A stretch of 64,000 nucleotides of DNA from Pseudozyma flocculosa PF-1 (taxonomy: Eukaryota > Basidiomycota > Ustilaginomycetes > Ustilaginales > Ustilaginaceae). The notes under the pieces were generated by a model, which was given only the letters and a program-made list of their open reading frames with translations, was not told the origin of the DNA and made no database searches. The DNA is taken from positions 540,197 through 604,196 of the forward strand of contig NW_006920872.1 in NCBI RefSeq assembly GCF_000417875.1. The letters run 5' to 3'. Positions 45,120 through 55,300 of this stretch are shown here, in pieces. Position 1 is the first letter of the stretch. Every line of letters begins with the position of its first letter. The translations under genes and the position numbers were made by a program.

Positions 45120-48100
45120 ATGCAGACGGGCAGACAACAACAGGACAATGGCCGCGCCGCCAGCCTGCCACCGCCTCCGCAGCCATCGGCGGGCGAGCCA
45201 CCGGACAGGGACTTCTTCGCATCGGGACAGGCTTCCCCGGCCACCTCAGCCGTCGACCTTCCCAATGGTCGTCCAGCGACGCCCCGCGCGACGCATGCTA
45301 CCACTGCTGCTGCCTCTGCCTCCACGCCGCTCTCCAAGCACCCGCACATCTCCCTGCCCGGCATCAGCCCTGAAGTCAGGAGCCCGGCAGCCAGCCTGGT
45401 CAGACCGCCGCCGCCGAGGCGGCCGGCGCAGCTCAATGGCGCACCTAGTGGCAGCCCCACTCCCTCCTCGTCCCATCTCTCGTCGCAGGTCACCTCAAGC
45501 ATCTCATCGGGCGGACATCCATCCACTCCTGCCACCTCGACCCGCAAGCCTCTGCACAGCCTCGTCCCTCCCACACCTCCCTCCCTCGCCAGCTCCCGCG
45601 ATACCCCTCCCTCGCAGCGCAAGCGCGTCAGGCTCGACGTCGAAGCCGACGACGACACCTCGCCCGCCCAACTGCCCCTCTCTGGACTCTCCAGACCGCT
45701 GCCACCCCCCACACCTACCCCGTCTTCCGCCGCCGCCGCAGCTCGTCCAACACTGTCTATGTCCACGCCAGCGACGCCGCTGCGGCCCCTCAACCCGCTC
45801 AGCATCCAAGACATGCAGCGCATCCTTCCGCCAGAACAGCTGCATCCCCCGGATCCTCGCACTCGAACTCGGCCTGATGCTGCCCACGCCCCGATCACGG
45901 ATCAACCCCTCCGCGGCCTTGGAACCATGCGCCCCCCGCCCCTGGCACCACCGCCAATAGAGACGGAACCGATGCCGTGGTCGTACCGCTACCTTCGCAC
46001 AGGCTTACCCGAGCTCGACGCGCGCTTTGGCAGATCGTACGAGGCGGTACAGACCGCCATCGATATCCGCAGTGAGACCGAGATCGGAACGACGGAAGGG
46101 GCCGAAGCAGGCCCTTCAAACCTGGCGGCTGCCGTCGACCGCATGTGCGTCGGCATACCTTCTGGCTCGGCGATCGAGGTAATCGGGCCGCCCGGATCCG
46201 GCAAGACGGCCTTTTGCGTCCAGATGGCGGTCCAGGAACGCATCGACAGCCTGGTCTCTACCAGGATCGAGATGTGGCGCCATGATCAAGCGGGCGGGCC
46301 CACGGAAACAGAGATTACGGAAGAGGAACGGAACCGAGCGCTGTTCGCGGAAGAGTACTGGGATGCCGAGCTCACCAGCTCAAACCAGGTGGTGCTCATA
46401 GACACCGAGGGCGGCATGCTGCCAGAGAGGATCCTGGACGCCGTCTGGAGCAAGGTACTTCCGCTATGGACGCAACACTCTGGCAGCGAGCGCGAGCAGG
46501 ACGCACATCGGGTGCCCGCGCACCGGCAAGCCCGGCACGAAAAGGCCAGGCGGCGCAGCGCTCCCGAGGTGGTTCGGAGGCTGGTCATGGCCGTGCTGGC
46601 GGGCCTCCACGTCTCGCGGGTGACCAGGACGGCCGAGCTGGTGGCCACGCTCTCGATGCTGCGGCCAAGCGAGGATCAGGTGGTGGCGCAGCTGAAAGCC
46701 GAAGCTGCCAGAGCGCGTCGACCCGCATCCGGCGGCGGCGGCGGCGGCGGATCACAGCGGCGCCGACGGCACCCACAAGAGGGCAGCCCTGTGCAGCTCG
46801 AAGATGCTGGTGGCTTCACGCCCATCCTGCCACCTCGGACGTCGCTGATCGTCATCGACTCGATCTCGCACCCGCTACGATCGCAGCCCGCCGACGCAGA
46901 GGAACGGATGGCGCGCGAGATTCTCCTGAGGCAGCTGAGGCAGCTCCAGTCGCTCGTCAATGAGCCGATGCTCGGACTCAAGCGGACGTCGTCGGATACG
47001 AGCACCGAGGAAGCCGAGAGGCGGTACCCGCTGACGCTGGTCTGCACCAACCAGATGTCGGTGCGCCTCTTTTCCTCGACGGGCTCCACGTCCAACTTCA
47101 CGTCCAAGGGAGCAATCTCGATGCTGACGCCTTCACTGGCAGGGCCACAGGAGAGCCGGAGGGGCCAGCACGACCACCAGGCCCAGCCCAGCGTCGCCCT
47201 GGGCGGACCGCCCGTCGCACCGCCGCGCTCCGCCTCGTCGTCGTCGTCGTCTTCGTCGGCATCGATGCCGGCGTCGTCGCCGTACTCGTCGTTTGCATCG
47301 ACACCGTCGACGATGATGGCGGCCATGATGATGGGCGAGTCCGGTGGCGGTGTCGGTGGAGGAGGAGGAGGAGGGGTGTACGGCATGGGGCAGCATCTGG
47401 CTGCGTCGGCGCAGTTTCAGAGGACGGTCTACCAGGGCGCTACGAGTGCATTGGACGTCAACGTGTGGCGCGTCATGCTCAAGAGGGAGGGCGTCTGGGG
47501 CGATAGGTGCGTCCCATCCCATCCGTCCCGTTGTGTTGCGTTGCATCGCGTGGCATCGCGTGGCATAGGCCGACCGACATCCTCCCGGGGCGCCATGTCA
47601 CGCGTCTGCTCGGCGCGATTGACAATACTGACCTTGTCCTCGTCCCGCTCCTCTTTCCCCCCGCTCTCCTCCTCAAATCACTCCCGGTTCTTCTCGCCCT
47701 TTGGCAGGGTGGCGCAGATCATCGCGATACCGCGCCACCTGGCCGAGCAGGTACCCCGTCTGTTTGAGATCGCACGGCAGCCCACCCGTCCCCGCGCTGC
47801 CGCTGCCGCTCCCGCCGGCGCTGGTGGCACGGCATCCGAGGCGGCGGTGCGAGGCGAAACCGGCCGCGAAGACGACGATGACGACGAGGATGACGTGGAT
47901 CGACTTCGGGTTAAGCTGCGCGCCCTCCTCGCCACCCTGCGCGACGAGGCGCGTCGCCCCATCCCCTTTGTCGTCACCGTGAGTCGACGTAGAAACCGCC
48001 CCTCCCCCCCTTGCATCACCCACCCAATCGGGCTGACTTTCTTCTCGCTCCCTTCATCGTTCCCTCACCCGCCCCCCGTCTCCGCTATTTCCCCTCGCTC

Positions 48101-48156
48101 GACCGCTCCCTCGATGGCAGGCCGCGGGACTCGTTTCCGTCTCGCCGGACGAGTAA
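45120..48156 (+). CDS. RAD51/RecA-family paralog, DNA recombination and repair
   Basis: ATPase-core protein likely to help RAD51 filament assembly in homologous recombination. Exons 45120-47506, 47708-47978 and 48121-48156 give 897 residues. The first about 290 residues are Pro/Ser/Thr-rich and probably disordered. The RecA core starts near residue 340: Walker A GPPGSGKT (356-363), VVLIDTEGGMLPERILDAVW, Walker B TSLIVIDSISHPLR (about 574-587), and LTLVCTNQMSVRLF. Long Gly/Ser/Met-rich insertions interrupt the core (around residues 535-555 and 680-765). Exon 2 adds RVAQIIAIPRHLAEQVPRLF and exon 3 the end AAGLVSVSPDE. Intron 1 (201 bp) is in frame and stop-free. Smut fungi have a well-known RAD51 paralog, Rec2; whether this is Rec2, a RAD55/57 or a RAD51C/XRCC3 type cannot be decided by eye, so no symbol is given. 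Confidence 0.85.
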
Positions 48157-48384
48157 AGGTCGATGTGGGAACGGATGAATTAACCGAGATGCCTAAGAAA
48201 CGAGGTGAGATATCGGATCGTCCATCGTGACGGGTCTTGTTGAGACTCGGAAAGTGGGGAAAGGGGAGGGGGGTATGGTACACCTGGACACGGACGGAAG
48301 CGCGGGGACGGACAAGGATGGCAGGAGAGTGCAACGCGGCGCAGAGCCGGGGGGCCGGAGCGAGCGGGCGGGCGGGCGGTGGAG

Positions 48385-50348
48385 CTACTTGTGCTGCTGG
48401 ACAAACGGCGACGAGGGCGGCGGGGGCGGGGTCCAGTGCTCGAGGCCGAGGGCGTCTTCCAACCTAGCGAGACCCTCGAGCATCTCGTCGCGCTTCAAGC
48501 TAAACGTCATCCTGAACACGCCCGGCGTAGGGTGGTGGTAGTTCGAGGCCGGGGTGAGGCAGACTTGGCGCTCGAGGATGCGGCGCCACAGGAGCGCCTC
48601 GGCCTCGTGCTCGGTGCGTCCGCCCGCGGCGGCGACGGCGAGGTGCGGCGAGAGGTCAATGAGGACAAAGTGGCCCGCGTTGGAGGCCACGTAGCCGATG
48701 GCGTGGTGCCGGCACCAGGCACGCGCCAGGGCGTAGGCCCACGACAGGCGCGCCCGGTTGAGGGCGATAAAGGGCTTGTAGAAGCTCTCGTCGAGGAGGA
48801 GGTGCGAAAAGAGGGCATCGGCCGCCGACGAGACCATGTACAGCTTGCCCGTGCTCTTCATGGCCGAGATGAGCCGGCTGGAGAGGGCGAGGCGCAGGAA
48901 GAGAGGCAGAGGCAGAGGCAGGGGGCGCCATCACGTCAGCGTTGCGGGGTCACTTCTCTCTCTCCAGGGCCCCTGCAAGACCGCTTTCCTCGATTCAATG
49001 TGCGATTTTGAAACGAGAGTAGGACTCACGGGTTGTGCTGGCTGACGAGCATACCGATACGGAGTCCGTTCATGCCCCAGTCCTTGGAGGCGCTCGTGAT
49101 GATGTGGACGCTGCCCGGGTGAAGTCCGGCCTCGTTCTGCCAGTCGATGGCGAGGGCGCTGATGAAGCGCTGCGGCTCGGCGTCGTCGTCGGTGGGGAAG
49201 ACGGAGAGGGCGTAGATTTCGTCAAAGATGAGGTGCAGGCCGCGCTCGGCGGCGAAGCGGCCGTAGTGGACGAGGGCGGCGCGGTCGTAGCACCGGCCGA
49301 CGGGGTTGTGCGGGTTGCACACGACGACGGCGCGGATGGGCACGCCGCTGGCCTGCGACGACGAGTAGGCGGATGCGAAGCCGCGCAGCGCCGAGGGCCC
49401 CGCGAACGACGAAGGCTCGGTGCCGTCGCCGTCCGGGCTGAAGACGGGCACGCAGCGCACCTGGGAGCGCGTGGCAAAGTCGGCGTCGAAGCCGTTGTAG
49501 TAGGGGGCGGCGCACAGGAAACCTTCGCCGGGATCGGCGATGTGCTCGGGCGATCTGGNNNNNNNNNNNNNNNNNNNNNNNNNNNNNNNNNNNNNNNNNN
49601 NNNNNNNNNNNNNNNNNNNNNNNNNNNNNNNNNNNNNNNCGTCGAAGCCGTTGTAGTAGGGGGCGGCGCACAGGAAACCTTCGCCGGGATCGGCGATGTG
49701 CTCGGCGATCTGGTCCAGCATGGGTCCGGCGCCCGGGCCCGTGAGGATGTGGCGCGGCTCGACGGCGTGGACCGGGTTGAACTCGGCGCTGTTGAGGTGG
49801 TGGCAGAGGGCGCGGAAGAGGCGCGTGCTGCCGTAGAGCGAGCTGCCGTAGGTGAGGTCGATGGGCTCGAGGTCGAGGTGGTTGCGCAGGTAGGTGAGTA
49901 GCTCGGCCGACATGAGGCTGTTGTTGGCGATGCCCATGTTGATGAAGCCGCCCGGGTTGGTTTCGGGGCAGTAGGGGTTCGAGAGCATGGCGTCAAACGT
50001 GTCCCAGAAGGGCGTGTGCTTCGAGGCGTGCGAATCGCCGCGCCGCGACAGGGGTGCGGGCTGGTGGGACGTCTCGACGACGGCGGCCGAGGTCGAGGCG
50101 TGGCCTTGCTGGTCGTTGGAAGAGTTTGTGGCCGAAACGGTGTCGAGGCCCTCGCCATCGTGGATGCGCAGGGTGCGGAGGCAGTCGGTGGCGGCCTTGG
50201 ACAGCGAGGCACCGCTATCGGGCGTCTCTCGCCACGTTGCGTCGCCGCTGGCGCTGCCGCTGCCGCCGGGGCATGGCGAAGGCACCGCGAAGCAGAGGCT
50301 GCTCGTCACCTCGGGGATGAAGCAGGAGGGGGTGGCGCAGCAGGCCAT
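48385..50348 (-). CDS. ACC-synthase-like class I/II aminotransferase, interrupted by an assembly gap
   Basis: PLP-dependent enzyme of the fold-type I aminotransferase / 1-aminocyclopropane-1-carboxylate synthase-like group. Minus-strand exons 50348-49030 (containing the gap) and 48877-48385. Visible: FINMGIANNSLMSAELLTYL and LTYGSSLYGSTRLFRALCHH, a glycine-rich PLP-phosphate region (ILTGPGAGPMLDQIAEH), CNPHNPVGRCYD with the substrate-binding Asn, FDEIYALSVF with the Asp/Tyr pair contacting PLP, and ITSASKDWGMNGLRIGMLVS with the Schiff-base Lys. After the intron come PRLISAMKSTGKLYMVSSAA and FRMTFSLKRDEMLEGL. Eighty-one Ns and a duplicated flank of about 75 nt sit inside exon 1. Removing both (156 nt) leaves the frame intact and gives about 551 residues. 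Fungal members often have unclear substrates, so ethylene-related ACC synthesis should not be assumed. The first 110 residues are poorly conserved-looking. Confidence 0.88.
49484..49558. repeat. Left copy of gap-flanking duplication
   Basis: These 75 nt repeat the 74 nt that follow the N gap (49640-49713), apart from one extra G in the word CTCGGGCGATC (CTCGGCGATC in the other copy). The extra G would shift the aminotransferase frame, so the right copy is the more reliable. Probably a duplicated contig end. Confidence 0.9.
49559..49639. other. Assembly gap (81 N)
   Basis: A run of 81 undetermined bases inside the aminotransferase gene. The same sequence stands on both sides, so the gap is probably an unmerged contig overlap with no missing gene sequence. 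Confidence 0.95.
49640..49713. repeat. Right copy of gap-flanking duplication
   Basis: 74 nt matching the segment left of the gap. This copy reads in frame into the next conserved residues (QIAEHIADPGEGFLCAAPYY on the minus strand). Confidence 0.9.
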
Positions 50349-51317
50349 CGTGGTAGACAAAGTCGGTGGACGAGGTCGATGGGCAGAGTGGGTAGCGTAG
50401 AGGGAGGCTGCGGGGTCGGATCAGGAGCGGGTCGAGATGCCAAGTGCGGTGCGGTCCGGTGTATATACTCTGCGGCGATGCCGTGCCCACCACCTCACAC
50501 GACTGCCATCGCGGTCCCACAGCTCAACCAGTGCCAGACCATACGGCAGGCCAAGCAGGGGACGACACGTAGACGCCCACCGCCTGGCGTGCCTCTAACC
50601 TTGCAGCCGGCGGTCTGGCGGCCGAGGGAGGGGCAGAAGAGGGAGGCAAAGGACGACCTTATCGGTCACGCAGGAGGGCAGTTGGCCGACCAAGAGGCCG
50701 AACGCGCGAGGTATGGGTTGCAGGTCATGGACGACCGGTACCACCACGGCACGATAGCGGCGAGTACCGTGGCCATGCTGGCGTGGGTGGTGTACCTAGC
50801 CGGGGCGGTGCGTGCGGGCGTTCGGGGCGTGTTCCAAGTCAGAGGCAAAGTGTAGGCTAGGCTAGGTGTCGACGGCTCTCGACCCGCCGAACCTAGACTC
50901 AGTATGATGGCGCGGCGAGGGCTGGCTGCATCGATATGGGCCCGCCGTCTTTCCTGGCACGTCGGCGCTTTCCCGAGCGTCGAGCAGCCAAGCTCGGTCA
51001 AGATGCCGAGAGGCGGGGGGTTCGCTTCCCTTTCCTTTCCACACCATGGCTGCTGTGTGTGTCGTCCGTCGAGTCAAGGCAGAGACACGTACGGTCGTCG
51101 AGCCCGCTAATGCAAATAGCCGCGGCAACCAGGTCAAGGCCAGGCCAGGGCCGGCCGGCCAGGCCTTCCATGCCCTGATGGACGGTCAAGGCCGCCGAAG
51201 TAGCCGCAGGCTAGCGCGCGTTGCACCTCTGCCTGGCCGCTCAACTAAGGTTGGTCGATGGCCCCCCCCTCCTCAGCCTCCTGAGAGCCAGCGAGGGGTT
51301 GAGCGGAGCGTCGAAGG

Positions 51318-51337
51318 CCCCCCCCCCCCCCCCCCCC
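51318..51337. repeat. C20 homopolymer
   Basis: Twenty consecutive C residues, about 970 bp upstream of the aminotransferase start codon; exact length is likely to be unreliable in the assembly. Confidence 0.9.
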
Positions 51338-52205
51338 TGAGTTACTGGCAATGGAAAGGGAGCCAGCCGTACGCGCATCTCAAGCCAAGCCAGCCACATG
51401 CCATGCCACGCCACGCCACGTCCTGGCCGGGCCTGTCCTGCCTTAGCTTGCCGTTCGCGCGCGTAGGTCCTTGGCAGGGGGGCGACGACGGCGACGACGA
51501 TCCGCCGAAACGGCCGGAGGGGGCCGAGGAGCGAGGGTGTCAGCTGAACACGCACGTCCCGCACCGCAGGCCTTCCTTCCACGTCGACACCCCCGGCCCC
51601 TTCCCCCCCCTTTTTGTCGCTCACGAGACCAACACCTCGCTGGCTCGATTGGCGCGCCCCCTCTCCCCCTATTCGACGACGGCATGGACCTCGGCGTACT
51701 CAGGATACAATTCCTCGCCCTCTGCGCCGTACCAGAGAAGGTCAGGTGGTGACGGCCGGCTGGAGAGGGTGCGAAGCGACACGAGGCTAACTTAGCACGC
51801 AGTCGGTCCTCCTTGTCTGACAGCTCGGCTTGCTTGCCTTGGTTTGGCACTTGGAAAAGTTCCACTTTTGATTCGCTCTTCTGCACTGCGGGGCTTGTTC
51901 GCCGCTCTGTGTTCGTGACTCGATATCGTGCGGGCCGCGGGGGACCGCCAGGCCAGGTCAGTGACGTGGAGCCCAATCCTCGCTGGCCTCATTTCGGTCG
52001 ACGGCACTCTCTCTGTACGAACGACTTGACTTGGCCGGTCGGTTAACGCAGAGCGGCCTTTTCCTTCCTGGTCCCGCACTCTGTGCCGAATGCCGATCCA
52101 AACCAAACCACGAACGAACAGCGAGGCGCGGCAGAGATTCGATTCAATCAGAAACAGCAGCGACGCAGCGGGCTAGCAGAGCAGAAGAAATCCAGGTATC
52201 AGCGG

Positions 52206-52318
52206 GACCAGAGAGACACGGAGACGGAGCGAGAGAGAGGGAGAGAGAAAGAGGAAGAGAGAAAGAGGAAGAGAGAACGAGAGAAACGAAGAGAGAGAGA
52301 GAGGGGAAGGGGCTACGA
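52206..52318. repeat. Polypurine (GA-rich) tract downstream of MGA2
   Basis: About 110 bp of almost pure purine on the + strand made of GAGA, GGAGAGA and AAGAGGAAGAGA units, some repeated exactly. Such tracts can form triplex DNA. It begins about 50 bp beyond the MGA2 stop codon, so it would lie in the 3' UTR as a polypyrimidine tract. Confidence 0.8.
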
Positions 52319-52367
52319 GGAAGGACGACCAGGGCGCGGCTGGCCACCGCGACCGCGGTCGACGCGC

Positions 52368-55300
52368 TCAGAGGGCCTCGCGGCCAATCTCGTGGATCCG
52401 CGCAGCGGCCGCCTCGACGCCATCCTGGGCCGCCTGCAGCGCCACCTGGGGCCGGTAGTAGTCGACGGGGAAGTCGAGGTAGCTCATCAGGTCCGCCAGG
52501 CTCAGCACGCTCGACGACTTGCTAAACAGCAGCACCAGCCCCACCACCAGCAGCACTGGGATCCAGAACCACATCAGCATCGCATCGTCGCGCAGTGTTC
52601 GCTTGCGCCGCGAAGGAGCCGCTGTCGCCGCCGCCGTCGCAGAACCCGCAGGCGTGCCCGCCGTCTTGCCGTCCGTGGCCGCGGCGGCACTGTGGCTGCC
52701 GCTGGTCATGTCGCCCGTCGGGGACCTTGAGTGGCCCGCGCGGTGGCCGGACGATGCCGACGACTTCGAGCGGCTGGTCGGCGTTGCAGCACCAGAGAGG
52801 GTTGCCGGCCTCAGACCCTTGCTCGCACGCGGAGTGCTGGATCCGCTGCTGCTACCCTGGCCGCTGCCTTGCTCGAGACCAGAGGAGGTTGCGAGCCGAG
52901 CGCGCCGTGACGGGCCCTCGTTCTCGAGACCGCCAAGCACGTCGGATCCCTGAGACGGGACCGAGGCATCGACGAGGCTGTCGGCGTGACGGGAAGGTCC
53001 AGCACTCGCCTCGCCGGTCGCACCGTCGAGGATGCCACCCGCAGCGCCGGTCGCTCCCTCGGCAACCGACTCATACGCCGGCGGCGGCGAGTAGAGTGGG
53101 TTGATCCACATGGCGCTCTCCTCGACGACGCTGCGCCACATCCGGAGCAGCCGGCCCCGCTCCTCGCTCTCCCAGTGCTCCGAGGCGTCGTCGGCGGCCT
53201 TGCCCTTGTCCTTGTGATCGGCACCGTCGGCGTTGGACGCACCGTCCGAGGATCGCGTCGACCACGGCATCAGCGGCATCGTCGGGGCCGCCGGCAACGC
53301 CAGGTGGAAGACGGGAATGGCCGGCATCGTCGGCATGTGCAGCTGCGCAAACCGGTGCGCCACCGGCCGCGACAGCAGGTTCTTGTTGACCCACTCGACG
53401 CCGCTGACCGTGTCGCCAGCTCGGGCAAGCCAGGATTTGAGCGCCGGAAGCTGGTCCTCGATCTGGTCGGACGCCTTCTTCTCGTCCGCAGACCGATGGG
53501 TCGCCTTTTCGTCGATCGACGTCGCAGGCGCGCTCGTCGGAGTGGGCTGGACAAGCGCGGGCGCCTCCTCTGCCTCGTCGTCGCTCGCGGCAGACTCGTC
53601 GACGCTGTCGTCGCTGTACGAGTCGCGCGCATCGCTCTCGTCGTCGAGGTTGGTGCTAAGGTTGTCGCTGTCGAGGTCGCGATGGTCGTCATCGGGGCTG
53701 TCGTCGTCGTCGGGGCTGTCGTCGCTGATGCTGACGCCAGAGTCGTGGTGGATGGCAGCAAAGTCGTGCGCAGAGCCCCAGTGACCGGTCCTCTCGGTGT
53801 TAGCCAGGATCATCTCGACATCGACCTGGTCCGTCTCGCGGGCAAGGTCGATCGGGAGCAGGCCGTTGGCGTCCTCGATGCCGTCGCCCGCGCCGAGACG
53901 CAGCATAAGGCGGGTAATGGTCACCTTGCCGTGCAAAGCCGCAAAGTGCAGAGCGGTAGCGCCGTTGGCGTCGCGGGCGTTGATCGGGCAGCCGCGCACG
54001 ACGAGGAACTCGACCAGGCGGTGGAACCCCATCATGACGGCGAGGTGGAGCAGCGTGTGGCCCTGCTTGTTGGCGAGCCGAATGGCGTCGTTGCGGGGGA
54101 CGCAGTCGGCAGGCAGATCCGAGGCGTCGAGCGGCGCGTCGAGGATCGAGAGGAACTCAATCACCGTGTTCTGGAAGTTGGAGTTCTCTCGACGGCCCAC
54201 CCTGGCGGCAAAAAGGCCGCTGACGGCATCGCGCGACTGGCTGTGGTCGGCAGCGTGGTTGGCGTGGAAGGGCTGCTCGCTCGGGGCGCTGAACTGCGAC
54301 GACGCCGCCGCAGGCTGCTGGCCCGATCCGACCACCCTCATGGCCACCTCGCGTGCCGAACGCATCTGGCCGGTCATCTGGAGTCCGACGACCTGCAAGG
54401 CCAGCTCCATCAGGGCGCGATCCGTCGTGTCGACGTAGGTGAAGAGCTGAAGCGGACCCGACTCGGGCTTGGCTCGCGTCCCAACGATCTCGGAAGCGCC
54501 CTTCAGGCTGACGACGACCGGGCCCGGGCTCGGGCTGGGCGGCAGGACGCAGACCAGAGTGTTGCTGGCCCAGACCTTGGTGTGGGAGGCTGCAACGTCG
54601 CCAAAGACGCAGGTGATGCCCTCGACAAAGTTCTCTCCGAGCACGGTCACCTCGATGCCGCCGCTCGTCGGACCCTCGCCGGGGATGAGCTTCGAGATGC
54701 GCGGCAGCGGGTGCGGATCCGCGGCGCTGTTGGCGTTGCCGTTGGGCTGCATCGAGGCAAAGTTGGCGAGCTGCGACGGCTCCATCGGCATCGCAGCGCC
54801 CCTGTTCTGCGCCGGCAGCGCGGCGGCCGCGGCCATCGCCATAAAGTGGGCGAATTCGGGCCCGTTGGCCATTCCCATCTGGGCGTTGCGGAAGAACTGC
54901 TCAAAGTCAAAGTGCGGCACGCTCTGCATGTTTGTTTGCAACGTGCCGGGCGAGAGGGACCCCTGCTCGAGGTGCGCCTGCAGCATCTGGGGAAGCTGCT
55001 GCAACTGCTGCATCGTGGCCGTCTGCTGGAGCTGCTGTTGCTGCTGCATCTGCTGCATCTGCTGCACCTGCTGCACCTGTGGCACCTGCTGCACCTGCTG
55101 TTGCTGCTGCGGCACCGCGAGCCCGGCGCTCTGGGAAGTTGCCGAAGGCGCAGGCGATTCGCTCTTGACGGTCGAGACGCCGCCGGGAGTCGTCACGCCG
55201 GCGCTGGCGCCGCTGCCCGCATTGATCTGCCCTTGCCCGTTGGCGGACCCGGCCAGCGCAAAGACGTTCCAGAAGTCAGACGAACCCATGTCTGCCGGGC

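Larger units (their letters stand above)
50349..52367. other. Aminotransferase upstream region with poly-C and polypurine tracts
   Basis: 2.0 kb between the aminotransferase start and the MGA2 stop. No ORF with a recognisable domain. It contains a C20 run and a long polypurine tract close to the MGA2 3' end. Confidence 0.6.

Noticed and set aside
43200..45898. Two long minus-strand frames (532 and 586 codons) over NOC2 and the start of the RAD51-paralog gene
   Set aside because: They run across gene boundaries and intergenic DNA, with Ser/Arg/Val runs antisense to acidic codons; NOC2 and the RAD51 paralog explain the locus.
49484..49713. Gap-flanking repeat as a genuine tandem duplication or mobile-element target site
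   Set aside because: The copies abut an N run and sit in the middle of a conserved enzyme where duplication would break the fold; an assembly overlap explains it more simply.
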